Made by a program: the position numbers and the translations under genes. A DNA stretch of 57,296 bases from Thraustochytrium sp. TN22 (Eukaryota; Sar; Bigyra; Thraustochytrida; Thraustochytriidae): the NCBI GenBank assembly GCA_013306675.1, contig JABLUY010000235.1, positions 1 to 57,296 of the forward strand. The letters are read 5' to 3'. Positions 1-8,915 of this stretch are shown here, piece after piece; position 1 is the stretch's first letter; every line of letters begins with the position of its first letter. Under the pieces are notes generated by a model that saw only the letters and a list, made by a program, of their open reading frames with translations, had not been told where the DNA came from and made no database searches.

Positions 1-50
1 TTGACGGCCTCAGCAGCCTTGACGGCCTCAGCAGCCTTGACGGCCTCAGC

Positions 51-54
<4 letters not shown>
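1..54. repeat. 18-bp tandem repeat, 3 copies at the left edge
   Basis: Units begin at 1, 19 and 37 (TTGACGGCCTCAGCAGCC, the third with one change) and run into a GGC trinucleotide tract at about 55-83. In frame 3 the repeat encodes (LDGLSS)n. Confidence 0.9.
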
Positions 55-82
<28 letters not shown>

Positions 83-608
83 CAGCTCGGGCAAAGTAAA
101 GTGCGAGGAGGCCGGCAGCGTGGAGGCGCGGCGCGAGGGCGGCCTCGCGGCGGCGAGCGCGCGGCGGCGGCCCAGTGACATGGCGGCGAGGGACGCGCGC
201 GGCGAGGAGTACGTGGTGAGCGTGAGGATAGAGCGTATTAGCCGCGACGGCGAGGGCGACATGGCGCGCAAGCCCTGGCAGACGCCTTACGAGGACGTCA
301 TCGTGCATAACGAGTGCTCCGTCTCGAGCGTCAACCTGAACGGCCTGGTGCTCTTTGCGTGCGTGCTCGTCACGGTGAGCTGGCTCCTGGACGAGCTCTG
401 GGACGCCTTCCACGCGCCGGGCGCCTATGACGGCGCGCTCGCCAGCTTGCTGGCGCCGCGCGCTGGCCACGCCTCGCTAGCCTTTGTGGCGCGCTGCGGC
501 CTGGCGGCCTGCGTGTTCTTCGTCATCGCGATCTGGAGCACCTCGGCCTACATCAAGTTCAGGTACCTGACGCCGCAGGCCAAGGACAGGCCATGCCCCC
601 ATTGGTAG
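3..608 (+). CDS. Small two-helix membrane protein, 5'-partial or starting near 180
   Basis: The frame is open from the left edge to the TAG at 606-608. The edge part encodes DGLSSL repeats and a glycine run, so the gene may begin outside the window. If not, the first ATG is at 180 (142 residues), with another at 261 (MARKPWQ). The C-terminal 115 residues hold two hydrophobic segments, around SVNLNGLVLFACVLVTVSWL and LAFVARCGLAACVFFVIAIW, separated by about 30 residues, with a short polar tail ending PCPHW. I do not recognise the family. A two-helix membrane protein is the most that can be said, and the reading frame itself is only moderately secure because GC-rich DNA gives long chance ORFs. 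Confidence 0.45.
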
Positions 609-1037
609 GCGGCATTGGCTGCCATGCGCGTACCCCACCCATAGCACACCAAGAGCAAGCAAGCCAGCCGCGAGGAGCGCCTGGCTGGCTTGCCTTCTTG
701 CTGCTGATGTAACCTGAGCATGCGAGCGTGCACGCGTGCATACGTACGTGTCAGCGAGCCGGTGAGCGAGCCCAAGGGCCATGTGGTCGCTTGAAGCGAC
801 ACACTTGGTTTTAGTTCATGGATGCCTTGCCAGCCATCGCTGCACTTCACCACAGATGTGCGACACTGGAGAACGAAGAAACGCGGTCGGTCGCGTGTTT
901 GCGAGCCCTGCCACTCGTCATGCGTCGTGATCCCGGTAGACTTTTCGTACACGATACGACACCAAGAGAGAGAAGAAGAACGAAACCTATGTTACGATGT
1001 CCTCTGATTCTGCATGAAGCCTTGATGCGAAGATGCA

Positions 1038-1147
1038 ACCTGGATTTTTAAAGGGTCGATGCGGGAGAAGGCGACCTGGATTCAAAAGGGTCGATGCGGG
1101 AAAAGGCGGCCTGGATTCAAAAGGGTCGATGCGGGAAAAGGCGACCT
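1038..1147. repeat. 35-bp tandem repeat, about 3 copies
   Basis: GGGTCGATGCGGG recurs at 1053, 1088 and 1123, a period of exactly 35 bp. Units differ by one or two substitutions, and a partial unit (ACCTGGATT) precedes the array at about 1038. Confidence 0.9.
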
Positions 1148-2537
1148 CATCTTGCCGCTTTGAGGTGTCCACGCGGAAAGACGACAAGGCAGAGCGCACT
1201 TGGTGCCGTACAGTGATGCCGCACAGTGATCAGGGAATGCGAGGCGATGCAGCAATACGGCAACACAGAGCGCTGGCGATGTGGCCAAACCAACGCTATG
1301 CGGCGAAATCTAAAGACAGAGCGCGGAGAGCTCCGCTCAAAAAGATGCGCCCGAAGGGAGAGTATTGCTAGCGGCTAGGGCTGGCACGGCATCCTCGCAG
1401 TCCAACTTGCTTGCATAGGCGAAGCAACGTTGATGAAAAGAAAAGCTCAAGAACCTGAGGCATACAGGGCATTTTGCCTGCATCAAGCCTGCCAGCCAGT
1501 GTGGTATGTGGACTCGGAACTCCGCTTCACTTGCAATGAATGCAACAAGACAACTCTTCGCATTCACAGGTCAAACACAACAATGACAATGCGCAGCAAA
1601 AGCTTGCGGTCCTCGGTTTCCTCGCAGCCACGGTCCGACTTGCACAGGCGAAAGAAATTGCGACGGTCAAGACCAAGCCTGGCAGTGGCACTGCCAGTGT
1701 GGCCGCTTTCCTTTGGAGTGCCAGGCCTGGCAAGCAACTAATGTAAACTCCTGCGAACTTCGAGCCAAGTTACCCCCCAAGCTGGTGCACGCGCTGGTGG
1801 ACCGATCCTCGGCGGGTCACAACTAGCTGCTCACACTGCACTGCCTCACAGGCCAAGGCTTGAAGGCACCAGGCGCACGAATCTGACATGAGTCCACCGC
1901 CAACTCCAGCGCTCGCCGCCGTCTCAGCTCTGTCGTCTCACTCGCCGCTTCTCGCGCTGGCCGCGTCCTCCTCCTCGTGCAAGCCGCCGGACCGAGACGA
2001 CGCCCCCCGCCTGCCTGCCTGTGCCTGCGGGCCTCATCGCCGGCCACGCGGGCCACGGCGAGCCGCGAGCGCAGCTGCCGCGGCCAGCTCAGCTCAGCTC
2101 AGCCCCGCCCCGCCCAGCTCGGCTCGTCTGGCCGAGCCCCGCCTGCGAGCCCGAGGCCGCGCGCCGCCGCCGCGCCGCGCGTCAACCCGACCCGGGCTTG
2201 CCTGCCTGCCTCCTCTGCCTGTCATGTCAGTCACTGCAGTCAGTCTTCGTCAGTCTCTACGCCGCCGTGCCGCCTCCGTCGGGCCGGCGCGGACCGACGG
2301 CGCTCGGTCCGACTCGGCGCGCGGGCTGCGCGCCGCAGACCTGCATCGCCGCGCAGCGCCCGCCCGCCAGCGCCCGCCCGCGCGCGCGCCCGGAGCAAGG
2401 CGCGCCAGCTGCGAGCTGCGAGCGGCGAGCGAGCGAGCGAGCGAGCAGGGAAAGAGATTTCGGGCGGCGCGGCGAGGCGCGGCAGACGCGCAACGCAGCA
2501 GGGCGGAGCAGCGCCGGCCGCGGCGGAGGGACCAGCA

Positions 2538-2538
2538 G

Positions 2539-2582
<44 letters not shown>
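2538..2582 (+). repeat. (GCAG)n tract abutting the PEX11 start codon
   Basis: About eleven uninterrupted GCAG/GGCA units end directly at the ATG at 2583. It presumably lies in the 5' leader. The same motif, in sense orientation, precedes the glutaredoxin and calreticulin starts. Confidence 0.95.
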
Positions 2583-2586
<4 letters not shown>

Positions 2587-3405
2587 AGATGCCCAAGCTG
2601 TCGCCGGGGGCGCTCAACAAGCTGCACCGCTTCAATGAGATGCACATGAACGTGTAGGTTTGAAACTCAAGCGCGCGGCTGGCGATGGCAGGCGCAGCAG
2701 GGACCGGGGCGACTGACAGCGAGCGGGCGACGGCAACGCAGGCTGACGCTGGATAACCTCCTGCGGTTCGTGAGCTACACGGGCGTGGCGGTGGCGGACG
2801 TGATGACGGTGCTCAACGACGGCAAGCCGACGCCCAAGGCGCAGTTTCTGCTGGACTTCTTCATGAAGGTGTCTGGCGCGCGCTTCGTGAACCGGCTGTT
2901 CGGCATCCCCATGATGCTCGAGGCCATGCAGTACCCCGCCCAGGACCTGGCCTCGGCCATCATGAACTGGTCCATGGTGGCCTACTACCCGCTCGAGAAC
3001 GTCTGGTTCCTGAGCGTCCTGGAGCCCAACATCATCAAGATCAACTCGCCGCTCTGGAGCATGCTCTCGCTCCGCGCCTTCGCCATCTACGGCGTTGCCC
3101 TGGTCTACAAGCAGGTCACCGCCTCGGCCAAGCTCCTGGAGCAGATCAAGCAGCTCAAGGACTCCAAGACGGAGGACGGCGCCGACCGCGACGCTCAGGT
3201 CGCCGAGCTCAAGCGCGAGCGCCTCCTCACCAACCTCGGCGCCACCACGGCGTTTGGCGATCTCATTCTCGCCCTTCAGTATTCGCGCCCGACGCCCATC
3301 GTGTCGGACCGCGTCATTACCTTTATTGGCCTCTACGGCGGCCTCGTCAACCTCATCATCAAGTTCATGCGCTCGGCCCCCAAGCCCGAGAAGAAGTCGG
3401 CTTGA
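2583..3405 (+). CDS. PEX11: Peroxisomal membrane biogenesis protein PEX11
   Basis: Two exons, 2583-2653 and 2742-3405, with an 88-nt intron (GTAGGT...CGCAG). Without splicing, exon 1 stops at a TAG at 2655. The splice joins GT|G into a valine and keeps one frame of about 244 residues. The product begins MEMPKLSPGALNKLHRFNEM and then carries the PEX11-type segment LTLDNLLRFVSYTGVAVADV, a central amphipathic region, and a hydrophobic C-terminal segment (VITFIGLYGGLVNLIIKF) followed by a basic tail. PEX11 proteins sit in the peroxisomal membrane and drive its elongation before fission. Length and layout fit the family. A GCAG tract abuts the start and a minisatellite lies in the probable 3' UTR. 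Confidence 0.8.
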
Positions 3406-3416
3406 GAGTTTTCTAA

Positions 3417-3588
3417 GAATACATGAGCACCGTGTTGTGAGATGACTTGATTCTCCGCCGAATACATGAGCACCGTGTTGTGAGATGATTTGATTCTCCG
3501 CCGAATACATGTGCACCGTGTTGTGAGATGACTTGATTCTCCGCCGAATACATGAGCACCGTGTTGTGAGATGACTTGATTCTCCGCC
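3417..3588. repeat. 43-bp minisatellite, 4 copies, just after PEX11
   Basis: The unit start ACATG(A/T)GCACCG recurs at 3421, 3464, 3507 and 3550, a period of 43 bp with only one or two changes between copies. A degraded partial copy (GAGCAGCGTGTTGTGAG) follows near 3620. The array starts 11 bp after the PEX11 stop, so it is probably transcribed in the 3' UTR. Confidence 0.95.
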
Positions 3589-3989
3589 TCTTGTTCTCGC
3601 GCTCGGCGAAGCAACACTTGAGCAGCGTGTTGTGAGCAGCGTTGCGAAGCTTTGAGATGTGCGGTGACGACATAACACCGTCATGCAAGTTGGCAAGCTT
3701 GAGAGCATGCGAACCGTGACTCGTGATTGACAACCGCGCACGACGATGGACTTCTCAATCGCGGATTTCGGACTTGTACGAGCCTTGCCCGAGCCCAGCG
3801 CTTCGCGCGCATTGCTAGGTTTTCATCAGAACAAGCCTTGGCCGCCCTTTTCAGCCCCGCGGCGCGTCGTCCTCCCTTTTCAACCCCGCGGCGCCCCGCG
3901 GCGCCTCGTCCTCCCTTCTGAGCCCCACGACGCCTCGTCCTCCCTTCTCAGCAGACCTCGTCCTCGATCAAACTCACATCTTCTCCTTC
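3589..3989. other. Convergent spacer between PEX11 and the galactosyltransferase
   Basis: No gene seen. At about 3845-3955 there is a degenerate repeat of about 30-39 bp (CCCTTTTCAGCCCCGCGGCG-like, ending CTCGTCCT), three to four copies. Confidence 0.5.
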
Positions 3990-5498
3990 TTACTTGGGCT
4001 CAACATAAGGAGGATAGGCGAGCGCGTCGGCAGCCATGTTCTCGCGAAGACGGAGGATATAGTCCATGTACTCATACTGTGTGCTGCCAGGCGAGCCGGC
4101 GACATTGCGCTTCAACTCGAGGGTAGAACGAGCCGTGGTGTACAGGTAGGCTTCCATGCGCGCCATGCGGGAAACGTCCTTGTAGCCGTGGAATCCCCAT
4201 GCGCTCGCCGAACAGCAGTCGCGGCCCAAGCCGCGCGTCTTGGTCTTGCCGGTCCAGTACCAGTTCGTGGACGTGGGACTGCGGTGGAGACTGATGCTAC
4301 CAGGCAGACCGTAGGCGAGAACGTGCTCGCGCATGTTGTCCTCGAGCGCATCGTCGGCGTAGACGCCCATCTCTTGCAAACACTTGCTGGTGACGCGCTC
4401 CTCGGTGGCGCCGTCGCGGTCCACGCACTGGCCGTGCGAGTTCGGGAACTTGTCACGCGGGCCGTACTCGTGCTTGAGGTACTGCACGCGGGTGGCCAGG
4501 CGGATGATGGCCTCGTGGCTGAAGGCAGTCACAACGCCGGAAATGATGCGGTACGGCAGCTTCTCGATGATAATGGTGAAGCCAAAGTAGTGCGGGTCGC
4601 GGTGCGACCAGTTACGGCCGCGCACGAACTTGCGAAGGTTGCTAGGAATGAAGTAGGAGTCGTCGTCGATCTTGAGGAACCACTCGGCCTTGTCGATGTC
4701 GTGCAGGTAAACGTGGAGCCAGCTGCGCCAGACCTTTTCCCAAATGTGCCGGCACGGCCGGCCGTCGGAGCAAATGCCGTCCTTGCGCTTCATGGGCACC
4801 ACCACGAGCTCGGCACGCAGGTCCGTACCTTCCACACGGTACTCGGGCGGGATCTCCTGGTCCTCCTCGGGCGGGTCCACGAAGAACTTGAGCACATCGC
4901 AACGCGGGCCCCACGTGCGCAAGATGGTCTCGAACTTGTTCATGCGCGCCGGCTGGTACAAGGCCGGCACCATGCAGTACACGCGGTCGAGGCGACCCGT
5001 GACGAGCTGGTACGAGGCGGCGTCCTTGACCTCGATGCCGGCCCCCTCCACGAGCGCCGCCTCGCGGCTCATTTGCATAGTGCGCTCGCGCGCAAGCAGC
5101 TCCAAGGCGTTGGCATCCTGTCCAGCCAGCGCAGAGAGGTCGCCTAGGCCAGCCGCCGACGCCAGGCTACTCGCGAGGGCGCCTAGAAGTGAGGACGGCG
5201 CGAACGGCGTGGACGGCGTGGCCGCCGCCGTGGAACCCACCTCCGCGCCCTTGAGCGCCGGTACCCTCGTGGCGGTCGGATCCGGCGGCAGCGGGATCGT
5301 CTGCTGCGCCAGATCCTGCTGCGCGAGCGCCGTATCCTTCGCCGTCGCCGCCGCTGCCTCCGCCGCCGGGTCGTAGCGCAGCATGGCGAGGTTGGCGCGC
5401 AGGGAGCCGCCGAGGACCAGCACCACGCAGAGCGCAAAGGCCGCGATCGCCGCCTTGCGAGCCCGAGTCCCGGAGGGGCGCGCTCGCGCGGCCGCCAT
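3990..5498 (-). CDS. Core-1 (C1GALT1)-like beta-1,3-galactosyltransferase, GT31
   Basis: The product is about 502 residues from the ATG at 5498. It starts MAAARARPSG, followed by a basic flank and one hydrophobic segment (AAIAAFALCVVLVLGGSLRA), the layout of a Golgi type II membrane enzyme. A low-complexity Ala/Pro stem leads to the catalytic domain, which has RVYCMVPALY, ILRTWGPRCDVLKFFVD, WEKVWRSWLHVY and the metal-binding KIDDDSYF near residue 277. PHYFGFT and SGVVTAFSHEAI follow. These are Fringe/C1GALT motifs of family GT31, enzymes that move galactose from UDP-Gal to a GalNAc- or sugar-linked acceptor. The acceptor here is unknown. The frame is open further upstream, but that extension is Arg/Pro/Ser-rich and overlaps the divergent gene, so I reject it. 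Confidence 0.75.
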   Translation of the reverse strand: MAAARARPSGTRARKAAIAAFALCVVLVLGGSLRANLAMLRYDPAAEAAAATAKDTALAQQDLAQQTIPLPPDPTATRVPALKGAEVGSTAAATPSTPFAPSSLLGALASSLASAAGLGDLSALAGQDANALELLARERTMQMSREAALVEGAGIEVKDAASYQLVTGRLDRVYCMVPALYQPARMNKFETILRTWGPRCDVLKFFVDPPEEDQEIPPEYRVEGTDLRAELVVVPMKRKDGICSDGRPCRHIWEKVWRSWLHVYLHDIDKAEWFLKIDDDSYFIPSNLRKFVRGRNWSHRDPHYFGFTIIIEKLPYRIISGVVTAFSHEAIIRLATRVQYLKHEYGPRDKFPNSHGQCVDRDGATEERVTSKCLQEMGVYADDALEDNMREHVLAYGLPGSISLHRSPTSTNWYWTGKTKTRGLGRDCCSASAWGFHGYKDVSRMARMEAYLYTTARSTLELKRNVAGSPGSTQYEYMDYILRLRENMAADALAYPPYVEPK

Positions 5499-5805
5499 GG
5501 CGAGCGCGTGCGTACGGCAGCGCCGCCGCCGCCGCGCCAACGTTTTCGGTCTCCAGGTCGAGCGCCGCTGCGGTCGTTGCGAAGCCCCCCCGCCGCCGCA
5601 GCGAGGACTGCCGAGGACCACCGAGGACCTGGTGTGTCCGGGTTCGCGCTCGGGCGCGAACGAGTGCGCACCGCGCGAGCGCGCTGATGGTGATGGATGG
5701 AAAAATGCGATCAAACGCCGCATTGCGGACGCGTTGTGGCCGCCTGACAAAGCGCGCCCGTGGGCGGGCACGGCCCGCCTGGTGGCGTCGCCGCTCGATT
5801 CTAGC
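5499..5805. promoter_or_regulatory. Shared divergent promoter region
   Basis: About 307 bp separate the galactosyltransferase start (minus) from the preferred WD40 start (plus). Both transcripts must start in or near it. No clear TATA box is visible. The plus frame of the WD40 gene stays open through the whole interval. Confidence 0.5.
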
Positions 5806-8613
5806 ATGAGCATCTGCGCGCCGATCGAGCTCAAGGCGCAGCGCGTGGAGGATGTGCGCGAGCAGCGCCGATATGGCTTCCAGTTCGTGAGCGGTATGCA
5901 GCACGTGCACCGCGTGCGCGGTGCGTCGGGCGTCGTGGTGGCCGGTGGCGAGGGCGGCGGGGAGGCCGCCGCAGCACAGGTGCACGTGGCCTCGCTTGAC
6001 GCTCGGTCTCTGCGCGTGTGGCGTGGCGAGGCCGCCGCAAAGGCGGCTGGCGCCGCGACCCCCAAGGCAGACGAGCTGGCGCGCGAGCTGGCGGTGCAGG
6101 AGACGCGACGGCTCGTCTTCCCGGCGAACAAGTCCCACTTTTTGAGCGCCGTGCTGCACGTGCCGCAAAAGGGCGTCATCGTGGCGACGGCAGGCGATCT
6201 GGCGTGCAAATTTTACGACCTTCATACGCTGGAGCTCCTGGGGTCCGTGCCGCTGCAGCAGCGCGCCGTGTACGAGCTGCGGTTTCTGGCGCGCACGCAG
6301 GAGCTTGTGAGCGCCGGCGTAGACGGCGTGACGCTGTGGCAGTGGACAGAGCGCAAGACGGAGGTCTGGGACGCGCAAAGCCGGCTGTGGAAGTCGGTGA
6401 CCTTGCACGACCTCAAGGCGCGCTGCGTGCTGGCCGGCTCGCAGTGGGCGCGGCGCGTTGAGGTGGACCGGCCCGAGCGGCGGCTCTACGTATTGCAGGG
6501 GGACGACCTGTGCATCTTTGAGACGGCGACCGGGAGGCGCCTGCACCGACTCACGCAGCTGCACAAGCAGCCCGTGACGTGCTGCCTGGCGTACGAGCCA
6601 AGCCATTATTTGGTGACGGGCTGCGCGAGCGGCGAGGTCTGCGTGTGGTCGGACGCGCGCGACCACGCGCTCGTGCACACCTTTCGCGGGCACTCCAAGG
6701 CCATCACGGGGCTGGCGCATCACCCGGCGCGCAACGAGGCAGCCCTGCTGCTCTGCAGCTCGCTGGACGGCACGGTCAGTGTGCTGAGTCTGGACGCTCT
6801 GCAGGAGCGCTACCGCCTCATGCTGGGCGGGCCGTGCTCGGCGATGCAAGTGCTGGCGCCGCATAACCTGCTGCTGATCACCTTGGGCACCACCATGGAG
6901 CTGTGGCGCATCCAGCACCTGACGAGTCCATTCGCGCCGCAGCGTGCGCCGATTGAGCACCTGCACGCGCAGGACGGCGAGGTGCTGGTGCGCACGCGCG
7001 ATGGCAGCGTGCAGCTCCTGGACGCAACCTGCGGAGAGGCGCGCTCGCGCGTGGTGCCGGACAACAAGCTGGAGGCCGCGCGTCAAGTGGCGCTCTGGGC
7101 AGCACGGCGCCTCCTGTTCGTCTTGCTGGCGTCCAGCGAGGTCGCGGTCTATGACATGGCGCAGGACCCGGCGACGCTGCGCGCGCGTTGGCAGCACACC
7201 AAGCCGCACAAGGACGAGGTCCTTTCTATTGTTCTGGCGCCGCCGCTGCTCCTTGGCGGGTCGCGTCGCGGTGCGATTTTCATCTGGGACGCGGCCGGAC
7301 GCGGCGACCTTGTGCGGCAGCTGCCACCCATACACCCGGCGGGGGCGCCGGCGACGCAGCTGTGCCTGGCACGACCGCACCTGTTGCTCTCCGTGGCACC
7401 CTGCGAGGACAGGACACACGACGTGGTCTCGTTCTGGTCCCTTCCCAGCGCGACACACCTGGGCTCGCTTGAGCTGCGCGGCTGGTCCTCGGTCTCGTGC
7501 GTCGCCTGTAGCGACGAGCAGCCACTCGCTCTCCTTGGCTTGGCTTCTGGCGAAGCGCTGCTGGCTGACATCAACGCCCGCGCGCTCGTACCGCGCGTGT
7601 CGCAGGACCACGCGCACGAGGGCAGCTTGACGGCGGGCTACTTTGTCAATGCCCTGCGCGTGCTCCTCACGACCGGTTTGGATGGCAAACTCAAGGTGTG
7701 GGACGAGCGCAAGCGGCTCATTCGCGTTCTGGACGTCCACGCCGACCCAATCTTTGCCCTCACCGTTTTGGACCAAGGGCTCGGCGACGTGCTCATTGGC
7801 GATCGCCACGACGTTGTGCGCATCGCTGCGGACGATGTCTTCCCTGCTCGATTCCAGGCGCTGCGCAACGCGCATGACCTTGCGGAGGACTTGGACCAGC
7901 GTTCTGTGGCTTCGGACCTCTTCGAGGAAGTGGCGAGTGTCATCGTGCATGCGACGAGTAGCGGCGAGGAGGAGTCCGATGACGAGCTTCCGGCCATTTG
8001 CGAGGATGGAGAGCACGAGGAGGGCCGCGACGAGGACGAGGCCGCTTCGCATGGCGATTCGCACGAGCCACACTTTATTTCCGCGCATTCGCATGCGATG
8101 GAGCGCAAGGCTGCGGCACGCAACCTCGTGCCGCGGCCCATCACGTCGGGTCGAGAGCCGGTCGTCCACGATCTGGCGGCCTTGGAGCGTGCTGAGCAGG
8201 CTCAGCTGCAAGCAGCCGCAAGTATGCGAGCGGATAATTGCACGCTCGTACGTCTCGTCGACCTCAGCACCGGCAACTACCGTGTCGCCGCGAAGGCGTC
8301 GGCGCGTAGGCGAAAGAAGAAGCACGGGCGCAGGCGTGACTCCAAGAGAAGCCTTCGCAAGTTGCGGCCCAAGGTGCATGGCCTTCGCCCTCCGACTCTA
8401 GCCGATGGACGCGGCTCTCCGCTGCGTGCTGCTGCTTCCATGCACTCGCTGGCGAGCTCGTCCGCGTCCTCGTCCACTTGCACCAGTACCAGCACAAGCA
8501 GTACGACGACGCCGCACGCACCGCTTGAGCCCCGAAAGCCAAGGAGCACCGTGCGAAAGAACCCGCGCCTCGTGCATTTGCAAGCCATGATGGATGCTGC
8601 GTTGTCATCGTGA
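5806..8613 (+). CDS. WD40-repeat protein with acidic and basic C-terminal tail
   Basis: A 935-residue product from the ATG at 5806 (MSICAPIELK). Many WD40-like blades are visible, for example GVIVATAGDLACKFYD, LVTGCASGEVCVW, FRGHSKAITGLAHHP, LLLGGSRRGAIFIWD and LLTTGLDGKLKVWD, enough for at least two beta-propellers across about residues 30-680. The tail has an acidic stretch (about residues 725-765) and then a basic segment (RRRKKKHGRRR) and Ser/Thr runs. The blade pattern recalls large metazoan WD proteins of the WDR87/WDR97 kind, often flagellar, but that link is only an impression. The frame is open upstream to 5383, and an alternative start at 5497 would share a CCATGG with the divergent gene. 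Confidence 0.75.
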   Translation: MSICAPIELKAQRVEDVREQRRYGFQFVSGMQHVHRVRGASGVVVAGGEGGGEAAAAQVHVASLDARSLRVWRGEAAAKAAGAATPKADELARELAVQETRRLVFPANKSHFLSAVLHVPQKGVIVATAGDLACKFYDLHTLELLGSVPLQQRAVYELRFLARTQELVSAGVDGVTLWQWTERKTEVWDAQSRLWKSVTLHDLKARCVLAGSQWARRVEVDRPERRLYVLQGDDLCIFETATGRRLHRLTQLHKQPVTCCLAYEPSHYLVTGCASGEVCVWSDARDHALVHTFRGHSKAITGLAHHPARNEAALLLCSSLDGTVSVLSLDALQERYRLMLGGPCSAMQVLAPHNLLLITLGTTMELWRIQHLTSPFAPQRAPIEHLHAQDGEVLVRTRDGSVQLLDATCGEARSRVVPDNKLEAARQVALWAARRLLFVLLASSEVAVYDMAQDPATLRARWQHTKPHKDEVLSIVLAPPLLLGGSRRGAIFIWDAAGRGDLVRQLPPIHPAGAPATQLCLARPHLLLSVAPCEDRTHDVVSFWSLPSATHLGSLELRGWSSVSCVACSDEQPLALLGLASGEALLADINARALVPRVSQDHAHEGSLTAGYFVNALRVLLTTGLDGKLKVWDERKRLIRVLDVHADPIFALTVLDQGLGDVLIGDRHDVVRIAADDVFPARFQALRNAHDLAEDLDQRSVASDLFEEVASVIVHATSSGEEESDDELPAICEDGEHEEGRDEDEAASHGDSHEPHFISAHSHAMERKAAARNLVPRPITSGREPVVHDLAALERAEQAQLQAAASMRADNCTLVRLVDLSTGNYRVAAKASARRRKKKHGRRRDSKRSLRKLRPKVHGLRPPTLADGRGSPLRAAASMHSLASSSASSSTCTSTSTSSTTTPHAPLEPRKPRSTVRKNPRLVHLQAMMDAALSS

Positions 8614-8915
8614 CCGACGCAGACGACTTGGAGCCCCAAGCCCGCGGCTCCCTCGCGGCGATGTACTTTCTTCACGTCCAAATCCTTTCGCGCCCTCTTT
8701 TTATCCTTCTTCACCTTTTTTAAGCGACCACTTTCGTTCTCGGCTTTGCAAGAACCTGCAGTGTGCTCTGAGTTCGTCAGAATTCGCCGCCGAGCGCTGG
8801 CCGTGCCGTGCCGTGCCCGCGGTGCCGTGCCGGTGCCGCCCCGTGCCGCGCCTCATCAGACTCAAGACACTGTCATGTAACTTCAGAGCGGCAAGGCAAC
8901 CCCAAGCACAAGCCC
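8614..8915. other. Spacer between two plus-strand genes
   Basis: No gene seen. A pyrimidine-rich stretch at about 8660-8725 (CTTTTTATCC, CCTTTTTTAAG) is followed by GCCGT pentamer repeats at about 8799-8850, which probably fall in the leader of the Tudor-HNH gene. Confidence 0.5.

Larger units (their letters stand above)
609..2582. other. Gene-poor spacer upstream of PEX11
   Basis: I see no convincing gene here. ORFs at 1033-1371, 1430-1741 and 1540-1746 overlap in different frames and show no recognisable family or stable composition. The spacer holds a 35-bp tandem repeat (listed separately), a low-complexity GC-rich stretch from about 1900 on, and a GAGC run near 2427-2446. From about 2100 it is probably PEX11 promoter and 5' leader. 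Confidence 0.5.

Noticed and set aside
1430-1741. 103-codon ORF with a CNECNK Cys pair, considered as a zinc-binding protein
   Set aside because: Only one clear Cys pair, no second half of a zinc site, and competing open frames.
5167-8379. 1,070-codon ORF on the minus strand opposite the WD40 gene
   Set aside because: The plus strand has clear WD40 motifs; the antisense translation is Arg/Gln/His-rich with no motif, a mirror of GC3 codon bias.
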